From NCBI GenBank assembly GCA_023428025.1, contig JAEYZN010000004.1, forward strand, positions 43,538 through 107,537: a stretch of DNA of 64,000 bases, read 5' to 3'. The position numbers and the translations under genes are program-made. Each line of letters opens with the position of its first letter. Positions within the stretch are counted from its first letter, which is position 1. The notes under the pieces are model-generated. The model saw only the letters and a list, made by a program, of their open reading frames with translations, made no database searches and was not told the DNA's origin. The DNA comes from Bacillota bacterium (GTDB lineage Bacteria; Bacillota; Clostridia; Christensenellales; SZUA-584). Positions 49,067-57,427 of this stretch are shown one piece after another.

Positions 49067-49768
49067 ATGTCGTACTGTGTCAATTGCGGGGTCGAGCTGG
49101 AGCGCGCACAGAAAAACTGCCCGCTGTGCGGTGTCAGGGTCATCAATCCGATCGATCAGTCTCCGGCCGCAAAATCAAACACCTTTCCCGATAATCGGGA
49201 CGAACAGAAGAAAATCAACCGCGGGTTCTGGATCAAGTTCAGTTCCATCATTGCCGCGGTGCCCATCGCCATCTGCCTGCTGCTAAACCTGCTCTACGAT
49301 AAGCGGCTGACGTGGTCGATATTTGTGCTGGCCTGCGTGTTCATGCTCTGGGCTTTCTGCACGTCCCCGTTCTTTTTCCGGCGATTCACCTACAAGAAAA
49401 TGTTGTTTGCCGACCTGATCGCCGCCCTTATTGGCCTGGGGCTGATCGCTTACCCGTTTCCGGCAAACAGCTGGTATCAGTTTGTGGCCCTTCCAATCGC
49501 GGTATACTGCTATCTTGCGTGGCTTCTTTTTATCTTTCTCACCCGAAAAAAGCTGCCTGTGCTGGCTCTGGTCGCCGTCATCTTCGTTTTGGTATCGCTG
49601 ATGGTTATATTGCTTGAAGCCCTGCTGGACGTCTATATTGACGGCCATGTCACATTGGTCTGGTCATGGTTTGTCATGGCGCCCTGCCTGGCCATCTCGG
49701 GTCTGCTGCTGCTGCTGGACCGAAACAAGGAGGTCCAGCGGGAAATCGCCAAACGCCTGCACTTCTGA
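49067..49768 (+). CDS. Zinc-ribbon polytopic membrane protein (DUF6320-like)
   Basis: 233 residues from the ATG at 49067 after AGGGGGA. The N-terminal zinc ribbon is CVNCGVELERAQKNCPLCG; then six membrane helices follow (about residues 47-66, 71-90, 100-119, 126-145, 152-178 and 190-210). The layout matches DUF6320 proteins, which are often encoded beside condensation-like acyltransferases in clostridia (recalled association). It may anchor or regulate its partner. No catalytic motif is seen. Confidence 0.8.
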   Translation: MSYCVNCGVELERAQKNCPLCGVRVINPIDQSPAAKSNTFPDNRDEQKKINRGFWIKFSSIIAAVPIAICLLLNLLYDKRLTWSIFVLACVFMLWAFCTSPFFFRRFTYKKMLFADLIAALIGLGLIAYPFPANSWYQFVALPIAVYCYLAWLLFIFLTRKKLPVLALVAVIFVLVSLMVILLEALLDVYIDGHVTLVWSWFVMAPCLAISGLLLLLDRNKEVQREIAKRLHF

Positions 49769-49972
49769 TATCGCCGGCTGCACACTCCCTCATGCCGCAT
49801 CCCCTCATAGCGGTGATTATACTCCGAAAATAAAAAGCTCAACCACACCCCAATAAGTCTTCGTCTTTTCGCCAGCCCCGGAAAGCGAAAAGCCCGGCTC
49901 ATTGGCGCGGGCTTTCGCAATTTATGATGAGTGGTGGTGAAACCTAATTATCTGTGCTCATTATTCTCTTCC

Positions 49973-52741
49973 TTAGTTGTCCGCGATATAGAGGATATCG
50001 CTGGTGGCGCGCCCGCCTTCATACGGCTGGTTCACCAGCTCGCCCATAAACGCCATCTCGGCGGACTTGCCGCCGTCCAGATTATATGCCACCTTGCAGC
50101 CCATATCATAGAACAGCTGTGACATCTCCTGCATCGTCATGCCTATCGAATACCCCGGCTGCCGCCCATCCACCAGCACGAAGCAGTAATGCCCCGGCTC
50201 ATAGTAGCCCACAGCCGAACGCGGATTGGCCTTGATCACGGTGCTGCTGCTGTTGAATTCCGTCATCGGCTGCCCGTCCTTGAGCAGCATGGGCCCGAAC
50301 GTCCACACCTGCCAAACGCCCTCCGCCTCTGTCTTTGCCAGATCGAACTCCTCGGGCGAGAACGTCTGCATCGTTCCGTCATAGTTTAATGCCAACAGGT
50401 CCGAATCATGCATTTTGTCACGGTACATGATCCCGTTGCGCACCACCACACCCTCGTTCTTGGTGCAGAAGTCTCCGCTAATCGCGAGTATCGCGCCTTT
50501 ACTTCTTGCAATTTCATCAGTGGGGGCCGTGGCGCCAAATTTGTCGTCCGCAAACGCCGTTTGCAGGCATTCAAGGTTCCTGATATAGATGTCCGAAACA
50601 TAATAGGTGATATCTTTTTGATTAACCTTCTTGATGGATATATTGATATTTTCACTTTGATATGTGGTGTCCGTTTTCACAACCTCGCCGTCCGTGAACA
50701 CGCCGGGGAGCTTGTACCCCCACGCGGTCCCGTCCGCATTCGACGGGTAATCCTCGTACTGCGGCATCTCCACGCCGTAAATCTGGTTGATCAACTCCAC
50801 GCGCTTTTCCTGATCGGTAATCACAAAATTCCAGTTGAATATATTTTCGTAGTGGCCGTCCATCGAATACATACCGATACTGGCAGGATCCACGCTGGAG
50901 GCAAATGCCGTGAGCGCCGTCGTCTGCGCCAGATTGGTGTTGGTATACAGGTTGCCCTCAAACGCGTCTAGCAGCTGCGGTATGCTGGTCAGCAGCCCGT
51001 TCTGCTGTATCTTATGGAATATCGCGACAAGCATCTTCTTCTGGCGGTTGATGCGGTTCAAGTCGCCCGCCTCCTCGACGCCTTTGCGCACGCGCAGGTA
51101 GTCGAGCACAGCCTGCCCGTCCATATCCTGCACGCCTTTGGTGTATGCGCGGCCCTGCATCTTGAAGTCCATCTCCACGTCAAAGTTTTGTACGCCGCCG
51201 ACGGCGTCCACCAAACCTTTCACAGCGTTCATATCCACCGCATAGTAGTAGTCCACCGGTATGCCGCCCAGCATCCATTCCGCCGCCTCCATGACTTTCT
51301 GGAAGCCTGCCTCGGTAGGCCAGCCGCCGCCGCAGTCGATGGACGCGTTCAGCTTGTATATGCCGTCTACGCCGGGTATTTGGGCGTATGTATCGCGTGG
51401 GAGAGAGATCATGTTCACAGCACCCGTTGCCTTGTTGACGGATAGCACAATCATGACGTCGGCATGGAACGCCTCTTTGCCCTCCCACGTATCGCGCTCC
51501 ACCGCGTGATCAACGCCGATGAGCATGATGTTGACGATATCCTTCAAAAAGCCGGTATCGGCAAACGTATATCCTAAATCCGGCTCCTCTGCGCTGACGG
51601 GCTCAGCCACAGCATTCACATTTGAGCTCACCGGCGTCACGTCCACAACCTCCGACCCCGCTTCCGTCACCGGCTGGCACGCCGTCGTGAAGCACGCCAT
51701 CACCAGCATCGCGGCCAGTATCAGCGCGGCGGCTGTTGTCCTCCTGCTGCTGCGGCTGCGCATGAATATGCCGCGTACGCGGCGCTCAGCCGTCTGGCGC
51801 GTGTGCCCCAGCGCCATGCCCAGCACAAAGCGCGGCTGCGCCTTGGCATACATGCCAAGGATCGTGGCGGCATATTGCTTCTTCGTCCCGCTGTCCATGG
51901 ATTTGACCACCATGCTGTCGCAGGCCGTCTCCATGTCCAGCTTCATCTGCCGGGAAGCCACCCACACCGCCGGGTTGAACCAGTATACCGCTTTGAGCAG
52001 CATCAGCAGCAGGCACACCAGATGATCCCGGCGCTTCACATGCGTCAGCTCGTGCCGCAGCGCGAATTCGATCAGCCGCCTGTCCTCCTCCCAAAACAGC
52101 TCGAACGGGATCACCACCGTGGGGCGAAGGCTGGCGCTGAGCGCGGGCGACGCGAAGTCCCTCAGCATCACAAACCGGACATGTCCGCGGATACCCAGCT
52201 CCTGCTTGATGCGCTCGGCGGTATCCCGCCAGCCGTCCGGCAGCGCCGGCGCCTTGGACAGCCTCCGGCCCAGCCTTACGGAAGCGACCGCGGCATTCAA
52301 CATAACGATGATTCCACCTGATATCCACAGCGCGAGCAGCGCCGTCTCCCAGCTCCATTTCCATGGCGTTTCGCGGTGAACATCCGCCGTCATACTCTCC
52401 GTGTTGACCTCCGGCACCTCTACGGTTCCCTGAAACGCTGTCGTTTCTTCAAGGTCTGCGGCTGGCGTCTGCGGAAACACGATCGTCTCTGTCTTGCCGC
52501 CGGTCTGCGAAGACATATCAACCAGCTGCGCCACCGTGGCAGGCGGCGGGGCCGGAATCACGATGAGCGATATGCCGCCGATCGTCACCGGCATCAGCAG
52601 CCGCGCGATCAGCACAAACCAGGCGGCGTACAGCATCGCGGGAGACGCGTGCTTCTTGAACACGGCGCGAAACAGCATGACCGCTCCCAGCAGCACCGCC
52701 GAGTATATGGTGATCTCCAGCAGCGTGCGCAGCACAGTCAT
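49973..52741 (-). CDS. M56/BlaR1-type sensor fused to LCP and NAGPA domains
   Basis: 922 residues in one unbroken frame. Residues 1-355 are a BlaR1-like M56 module: helices at about 7-27, 38-60, 134-153 and 336-356, and the zinc protease motif HELTH (230-234) with a third ligand Glu271 in METACD. Residues about 395-660 are a LytR-CpsA-Psr phosphotransferase domain, with SLPRDTY, DGIYKLNAS and DLNRINRQKKM and their pyrophosphate-binding arginines. Residues about 700-922 are a phosphodiester glycosidase (NAGPA/DUF2233) domain with SGDFCT, VDGRQPGYS and NLDGGKS. The topology puts both enzyme domains outside the cell. Its start overlaps the stop of the upstream blaI-like gene. BlaR1 normally has a penicillin-binding sensor domain in that place. 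It probably senses wall polymer state and releases the repressor. Confidence 0.88.
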   Translation of the reverse strand: MTVLRTLLEITIYSAVLLGAVMLFRAVFKKHASPAMLYAAWFVLIARLLMPVTIGGISLIVIPAPPPATVAQLVDMSSQTGGKTETIVFPQTPAADLEETTAFQGTVEVPEVNTESMTADVHRETPWKWSWETALLALWISGGIIVMLNAAVASVRLGRRLSKAPALPDGWRDTAERIKQELGIRGHVRFVMLRDFASPALSASLRPTVVIPFELFWEEDRRLIEFALRHELTHVKRRDHLVCLLLMLLKAVYWFNPAVWVASRQMKLDMETACDSMVVKSMDSGTKKQYAATILGMYAKAQPRFVLGMALGHTRQTAERRVRGIFMRSRSSRRTTAAALILAAMLVMACFTTACQPVTEAGSEVVDVTPVSSNVNAVAEPVSAEEPDLGYTFADTGFLKDIVNIMLIGVDHAVERDTWEGKEAFHADVMIVLSVNKATGAVNMISLPRDTYAQIPGVDGIYKLNASIDCGGGWPTEAGFQKVMEAAEWMLGGIPVDYYYAVDMNAVKGLVDAVGGVQNFDVEMDFKMQGRAYTKGVQDMDGQAVLDYLRVRKGVEEAGDLNRINRQKKMLVAIFHKIQQNGLLTSIPQLLDAFEGNLYTNTNLAQTTALTAFASSVDPASIGMYSMDGHYENIFNWNFVITDQEKRVELINQIYGVEMPQYEDYPSNADGTAWGYKLPGVFTDGEVVKTDTTYQSENINISIKKVNQKDITYYVSDIYIRNLECLQTAFADDKFGATAPTDEIARSKGAILAISGDFCTKNEGVVVRNGIMYRDKMHDSDLLALNYDGTMQTFSPEEFDLAKTEAEGVWQVWTFGPMLLKDGQPMTEFNSSSTVIKANPRSAVGYYEPGHYCFVLVDGRQPGYSIGMTMQEMSQLFYDMGCKVAYNLDGGKSAEMAFMGELVNQPYEGGRATSDILYIADN

Positions 52742-53121
52742 TTAGGCTCGCCCCCTTTGCCCAGCTCATCGAGCAGCTTTTTCAGCTCCTCGTGATCTCT
52801 GGCGCTCAGTCCGCTCTCCTCGATCATGCAGACCAGCAGCTCCTTGGCGCTCTTCTCGCTCACCTTGCGCAGCAGGCCGCGGCTCTCGGCGCGTATGCAC
52901 TCGTCCCTGCCCGCCAGCGGATAGTAGAAGTTGTCGCGGCCGCGCGCCTCCACACCCACAAAGCCCTTTTCGGTCAGCTTGCGCAGATATGAAGCGTACG
53001 TGCGGTAGCTCCAGTCCATCGTGTCCCCCATGGTCCCAATCACCTCGGAAAGCGTCTGCGGCTCCCTGCCCCACAGCGCCGACATCACCATCCATTCGGC
53101 ATAGGTCAGCGTCTCCTTCAT
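52738..53121 (-). CDS. BlaI/MecI-family transcriptional repressor
   Basis: 127 residues, start ATG at 53121 after GGAGGCGC. A winged helix (YAEWMVMSALWGREPQTLSEV, then TYASYLRKLTEKGFVGVEARG) is followed by the YYPLAGRDECIRAES wing/linker and a C-terminal dimerisation helix. BlaI repressors are inactivated by proteolysis started by an M56 partner; the M56 fusion gene overlaps it by four bases. A candidate operator covers its own promoter. Confidence 0.93.
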   Translation of the reverse strand: MKETLTYAEWMVMSALWGREPQTLSEVIGTMGDTMDWSYRTYASYLRKLTEKGFVGVEARGRDNFYYPLAGRDECIRAESRGLLRKVSEKSAKELLVCMIEESGLSARDHEELKKLLDELGKGGEPK

Positions 53122-53159
53122 GGCTGCGCCTCCAATCCATCGATTATCTAAATAACCTT

Positions 53160-53197
53160 GTGATTACACTTATAATCCATCAGAGAAAATCTGTCAA
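53160..53197 (-). promoter_or_regulatory. Promoter and candidate operator of the blaI-like operon
   Basis: Minus strand TTGACA (53192-53197), a 17-base spacer and TATAAG (53169-53174). Immediately after lies GTGTAATCAC (53160-53169), with symmetric GTG/CAC ends and a TGTA half resembling BlaI sites. It would overlap the transcription start, fitting autorepression. Confidence 0.65.
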
Positions 53198-53276
53198 CCC
53201 CTTTTTCGTATCCCATGTTGATTTTTCTGTCGATTCTCAGGCTTTTGGCTTGGAAAGATATTTTATCCGCTCATCA

Positions 53277-53301
53277 TAAAAGGCCCTCTTCCGAGAGCCC
53301 T
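53277..53301 (-). terminator. Terminator after murA
   Basis: On the minus strand GGCTCTC, a GGAA loop and GAGGGCC form a seven-pair stem with one G-U pair, then TTTT. Confidence 0.7.
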
Positions 53302-53319
53302 GCATTTCCAAGTCGCTGC

Positions 53320-54615
53320 TTAAGTGTTGGTGAAAAAGTCGAACTCCTCGATCTCCTGCACCTTCTCCCGCCGGATGTCCGCGCCGATCTGCTTCAGCTT
53401 GCCTTCTATATGGTCGTAGCCCCGGTCGATATACTGCACGCCGGTGATCTCCGTCTCGCCGTCCGCCATCAGCCCGGCCACGATCAGCGCGGCGCCCGCG
53501 CGCAGGTCCGTCGCGCGCACCGGGGCGCCCGTCAGCCGGTCCACGCCCTCCACCACGCACACGCGCCCGTCGATGGACACGTTCGCGCCCATGCGGCGTA
53601 TCTCGTTGATATGCTTGAAGCGGGATTCGAATATGTTCTCCACGATGATGCTCGCGCCCTCCGCCGTGCTCAGCAGCACCGTCGCGGGCTGCTGCAGGTC
53701 GGTCGGGAAACCGGGATACGGCAGCGTCTTGATGTTCACGTGTTTGGGCCGTCTCGCGCACGTCACGCGGATGGTGTCGTCGCCTTCATCCACCGTCACG
53801 CCCATCTCGATCAGCTTGGCCGTCAGCGCCTCCATGTGCGTGGGGATCACGTTTGTGATCGTGAGGTCGCCCTGCGTGGCCGCCGCCGCGATCATCAGCG
53901 TGCCCGTCTCGATCTGGTCGGGGATGATCGCATAATTGCAGCCGTGCAGCTTCTCCACGCCGGTAATGCGGACGATATCGGTGCCCGCCCCCTTCACCCT
54001 CGCGCCCATGCAGTTCAGAAAGTTCGCCACGTCCACCACATGCGGCTCCTTCGCGGCGTTGACGATGGTCGTCTTCCCTTGGGCCAGCACGGCCGCCAGC
54101 ATGATGTTGATGGTCGCCCCCACGGACACCACGTCGAGATAGATGTCCGTCCCATGCAGGCCGTTCGGCGCTTCCGCCTTGAGGATGCCGTATTCCGTCT
54201 TCACCGTCGCGCCCAGCGCCTCCATGCCCTTCACGTGCTGGTCGATGGGCCGAAGGCCGATCGCGCAGCCGCCGGGCAGCGCCACTTCGGCCTTGCCGAA
54301 CCGTCCGAGCAACGCGCCCATGAAGTAATACGACGCGCGCATCAGCTTCACCGCGTCGTTGTTCAGAATATATGTGTTCAGTCCGCGTGTGTCGATTTTG
54401 ATGGCCGTGCTTTCAAGCTTCGTCTTTGCACCCATGCAGCCAAGAAGATAGTTAATGAGCCGAACATCGTCGATATTCGGCAGGTTGTCCAATTCGCACT
54501 CACCCTCGCAGAGAATCGTCGCAGGCAAAATGGCCACAGCGGCATTTTTGGCTCCGCTCACATTGACCGTGCCGGTGAGCGGCTTGCCGCCTTTGATGAT
54601 GAGTTTTTCCTTCAT
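53320..54615 (-). CDS. murA: UDP-N-acetylglucosamine 1-carboxyvinyltransferase
   Basis: 431 residues. It catalyses the first committed step of peptidoglycan synthesis, enolpyruvyl transfer to UDP-GlcNAc. [13 protein letters not shown] contains the catalytic Lys-Asn, and Cys117 in [11 protein letters not shown] is the fosfomycin target and is present, so the enzyme should be sensitive. FPTDLQQP and [13 protein letters not shown] are further landmarks. The order murA, then the blaI-M56-LCP-NAGPA pair on the same strand, hints at shared envelope functions but a terminator separates them. Confidence 0.97.
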   Translation of the reverse strand: MKEKLIIKGGKPLTGTVNVSGAKNAAVAILPATILCEGECELDNLPNIDDVRLINYLLGCMGAKTKLESTAIKIDTRGLNTYILNNDAVKLMRASYYFMGALLGRFGKAEVALPGGCAIGLRPIDQHVKGMEALGATVKTEYGILKAEAPNGLHGTDIYLDVVSVGATINIMLAAVLAQGKTTIVNAAKEPHVVDVANFLNCMGARVKGAGTDIVRITGVEKLHGCNYAIIPDQIETGTLMIAAAATQGDLTITNVIPTHMEALTAKLIEMGVTVDEGDDTIRVTCARRPKHVNIKTLPYPGFPTDLQQPATVLLSTAEGASIIVENIFESRFKHINEIRRMGANVSIDGRVCVVEGVDRLTGAPVRATDLRAGAALIVAGLMADGETEITGVQYIDRGYDHIEGKLKQIGADIRREKVQEIEEFDFFTNT

Positions 54616-54668
54616 ATATTATGTGCGCAAAAACGCACACACCTCCGCGTCCGCATTTGATAAATTAG

Positions 54669-54697
54669 AGTATAACAGGTTCTCCACCGTCAGGCAA
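54669..54697 (-). promoter_or_regulatory. Likely murA promoter
   Basis: Minus strand TTGCCT (54692-54697), 17-base spacer, TATACT (54669-54674), about 55 bases before the murA ATG. Confidence 0.6.
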
Positions 54698-54900
54698 CAT
54701 CTAAAAATTCCCCTTCAATCACAGCAGCAACTGTTTTTGGATCACACGCCGACAAGATGTTCCTTTGTCCGTTTGTCGTTTATTCATCGTTTTAATCCTC
54801 ATAAATAAAGATTTCTCAAAGTCCTTCATCTTATTTGATAAAACCATGCTTTTTCAGCAAAAGACGAATTTTTTGTCCATCATTTTATGCGTTCTTTGAT

Positions 54901-54929
54901 TTGACCATCGCCTTTGGCTGTCGTATACT
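54901..54929 (+). promoter_or_regulatory. Promoter of the dnaD-type operon
   Basis: TTGACC (54901-54906), 17-base spacer, TATACT (54924-54929), about 75 bases before the start. Confidence 0.75.
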
Positions 54930-55004
54930 ATCATCACGGGGTGAGTCTTTTTATCCATCATTCTCCGGTTATTTGCCATTATATCCAGCCAAGGAGCATA
55001 AGAC

Positions 55005-56435
55005 ATGCAGCTGCAGCTTAAAAACCACACGCCTTATACGATGGTGCCCAACCGTTTCATCGAAAGCTGCATCGGCGCGCCAGAAAAATACACCGAAGCC
55101 TATCTGCTGTGCTTTATGTATTCGTGCGCTGGCGAGCCTATTGACTTTGAGCTGCTGTGCGCCCGCCTTGACATGAGCATGACCGAAGTCACCCAGGCGA
55201 TGGAATACTGGCAGAAAAAAAGCCTTGCGCGCATCATCAACGGTACCGGTAAAATGGACTTCGAATTCGGCGATTTTCAGCCCGCCCGCAGCGGCGAATC
55301 GCTCTACACCGAACGCGATTACAACCGGATGCTGCAGGAGCTGTTTGGTTCCCGCCAGCTTTCCCCGCACGAATATCTCAAGATCTACGATTATACCGAT
55401 ACGTTCGGCCTGCCCAAAAACGTGGTGCTGACCCTGGTCGAATACTGCGTGCTGCTCAAGGGCCGCCGCGTGTCCGTGTCCTATATGGACAAGGTGGCGC
55501 AGAGCTGGGCGGAGGATCATATCACCACGCCGGAGAAGGCGCTTGAAAAGCTGGAATCCCACAAAACCGCCGCTTCGGGCGTGCAGCGGGTGCTCAAGCA
55601 GCTCGGCCTTTCGGGCCGCGGCCCCACGCAGGACGAATACGCGCTCTACCTCAAATGGACGCAGGACTGGGGCTTCACGCTGGACGCCGTGCTGACCGCA
55701 TGCGCGCACACCACGTCCGCCCGGGAGCCCAGCATGAAATATCTGGACCGCATCATCGAGCGGCTCAAGAGCCAGAACCGTATCACCTCGCGCACCATCA
55801 GCGAGGCGGCGGCGCAGAGTGAAAGCGTCTCCAAAACGCTCAAGGAGCTGATGCACCTGCTGGGCGAGCCCACCCAGAAGCCCTCGTTCGAGCTGGAGAG
55901 CCTGTACCACAAGTGGACAAGCGTGTACGGCTTCGGGGCGGACATGCTGCTGCTGGCCGCGCGCCAGCCGGGCGTCGCCGGGCGCAAGCCGTTCGTCAAT
56001 CTGGACGCGCTGCTGACCGACTGGTACAACAGCCGCATCGAATCGCCGGAGGACGCGCGCAGGCACATGTCGGCCCAGGCGGAACTGGACAAGCACCTGC
56101 TGGCCGTGTTCGAAGCGGCGGGCATCACCCGCGGCGTCAGCGACGCCAGCCGCAAGCTGTACGCCCGCTGGCACGAGGCCTGGGGCCTCTCGCACGACGC
56201 GATACTGCTCGCGGCGGAGATGAGCTCGGTCGCCGAAAACCCTTACCGCTACCTCGGCACGATACTGACCAACTGGCACGCCGACGGCGTCAAGACGCTG
56301 GCCGACGCGCAGCGCGAGGCCAAAAAGCACAACAACGGCCGCCAGAACGCCAGCGCAAAACCCGGCTATTACGAGCGGCCGACCGAGAACTACGACCATC
56401 TCGCGATCAATTTTTTCGAGGATGAAGGAGCCTGA
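55005..56435 (+). CDS. DnaD-type replication initiation protein with four DnaD-like repeats
   Basis: 476 residues. The N-terminal 90 residues are a winged-helix domain (TEVTQAMEYWQKKSLARI). Four DnaD-like helical repeats follow, each built on the same pattern of W/YGF then an LLxxA helix and a YLDxIIxxW helix: about residues 140-190 (FGLPKNVVLTLVEY), 220-265 (WGFTLDAVLTACAH), 300-345 (YGFGADMLLLAARQ) and 385-430 (WGLSHDAILLAAEM). Most DnaD proteins have one or two. DnaD helps load the replicative helicase at origins and restart sites. The helicase-loader gene follows with 13 bases between, so they form an operon. Confidence 0.9.
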   Translation: MQLQLKNHTPYTMVPNRFIESCIGAPEKYTEAYLLCFMYSCAGEPIDFELLCARLDMSMTEVTQAMEYWQKKSLARIINGTGKMDFEFGDFQPARSGESLYTERDYNRMLQELFGSRQLSPHEYLKIYDYTDTFGLPKNVVLTLVEYCVLLKGRRVSVSYMDKVAQSWAEDHITTPEKALEKLESHKTAASGVQRVLKQLGLSGRGPTQDEYALYLKWTQDWGFTLDAVLTACAHTTSAREPSMKYLDRIIERLKSQNRITSRTISEAAAQSESVSKTLKELMHLLGEPTQKPSFELESLYHKWTSVYGFGADMLLLAARQPGVAGRKPFVNLDALLTDWYNSRIESPEDARRHMSAQAELDKHLLAVFEAAGITRGVSDASRKLYARWHEAWGLSHDAILLAAEMSSVAENPYRYLGTILTNWHADGVKTLADAQREAKKHNNGRQNASAKPGYYERPTENYDHLAINFFEDEGA

Positions 56436-56448
56436 TTGAGCTTTGAGC

Positions 56449-57369
56449 ATGTCCGAAGTGATGGCGGCGTACGACGTGATCCGCCGCAACAACGAGCTTG
56501 AACAGCAGCGGCGGCGGCAGGAGGTGTACGCCCGCGTGCCGCGTCTTGCCGAGCTGCACCGGCAGATCGACCAATGTTTGCTGGAGCGCCTGAAAAATGC
56601 GCTGGACGGCGAAGCGGCGGATACGGCCCGGATACAGGCCCTGCTGGACGAGGCAAAAAAACTGCTCACTGGAGCGGGTTATGATATCCATTATCTTGAT
56701 CCCATCTACTCCTGCCCGGACTGCCGGGACACCGGCACGTGCGAGAACGCGCAGCGCTGCGCCTGCTTCAAAAGGCGCGTGCTGGAGGATAAGCTGGACG
56801 AAGCCAAGCTGACGGACAGCGGCATCAGCTTCGAGCGGTTCAGCTTCGAGCGGTTCAGCGAAGAGCCTCTGGAAAACGGCAAATCCCAGCGCGACCAGAT
56901 GGTGTTCTACAAAAAGATCAGCGAAACCTTTGCGGACGGTTTCCCCAGCTGTCCGCGTCTGCTCGTCATGGCGGGCAGCGCCGGCCTCGGAAAAACCTAT
57001 ATGGCCAAATGCATCATGCGCCGCGTCATCGAACGCGGTCACACCGCCGGCTACTATACCGCCTACCGGCTTTTTTCATATTTCCACCGCGACCGGATCG
57101 GCGACGATGTGGATATCTCGCCGCTGTTCGACGTCCCGCTGCTCATTATCGACGACCTCGGAACCGAGCCCATGACGCGCAACGTGACCATCGAGTATTT
57201 CTTTGACCTGCTCAACGAGCGCGCGGCGGCGGGCCTGCATACCGTCGTCGTCACCAATCTGGCGCTGCACGAGCTGAAGGAGCGCTACGGCGAGCGCATC
57301 CATTCGCGTCTGATGGACGCGCGCCATTCACAAAAGATCATATTCAAAGGCCGCGACGTGCGCTATTAG
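56449..57369 (+). CDS. DnaC/DnaI-like helicase loader ATPase
   Basis: 306 residues from the ATG at 56449; a TTG two codons earlier is possible. The N-terminal helical region is followed by a cysteine zinc site, CPDCRDTGTCENAQRCAC, as in DnaI. The AAA+ core has Walker A GSAGLGKTYMAK, Walker B LLIIDDLGTEP, sensor I TVVVTNL and an arginine finger in ERIHSRLMD. It loads the DnaB-type helicase onto single-stranded DNA together with the DnaD protein encoded just upstream. Confidence 0.92.
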   Translation: MSEVMAAYDVIRRNNELEQQRRRQEVYARVPRLAELHRQIDQCLLERLKNALDGEAADTARIQALLDEAKKLLTGAGYDIHYLDPIYSCPDCRDTGTCENAQRCACFKRRVLEDKLDEAKLTDSGISFERFSFERFSEEPLENGKSQRDQMVFYKKISETFADGFPSCPRLLVMAGSAGLGKTYMAKCIMRRVIERGHTAGYYTAYRLFSYFHRDRIGDDVDISPLFDVPLLIIDDLGTEPMTRNVTIEYFFDLLNERAAAGLHTVVVTNLALHELKERYGERIHSRLMDARHSQKIIFKGRDVRY

Positions 57370-57427
57370 CGGGCGCATGGGGCATAATGATAGATAAGAC
57401 CCAAATGTTTTGATCAACGGAGGACAT

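Larger units (their letters stand above)
54616..55004. other. Divergent promoter region murA / dnaD
   Basis: This AT-rich 389-base gap has no gene. It contains both promoters listed separately and no clear repeat. Confidence 0.6.

Noticed and set aside
49973..52741. Canonical BlaR1 beta-lactam sensor
   Set aside because: The C-terminal penicillin-binding domain with SxxK, SxN and KTG motifs is absent; LCP and NAGPA domains occupy that place.
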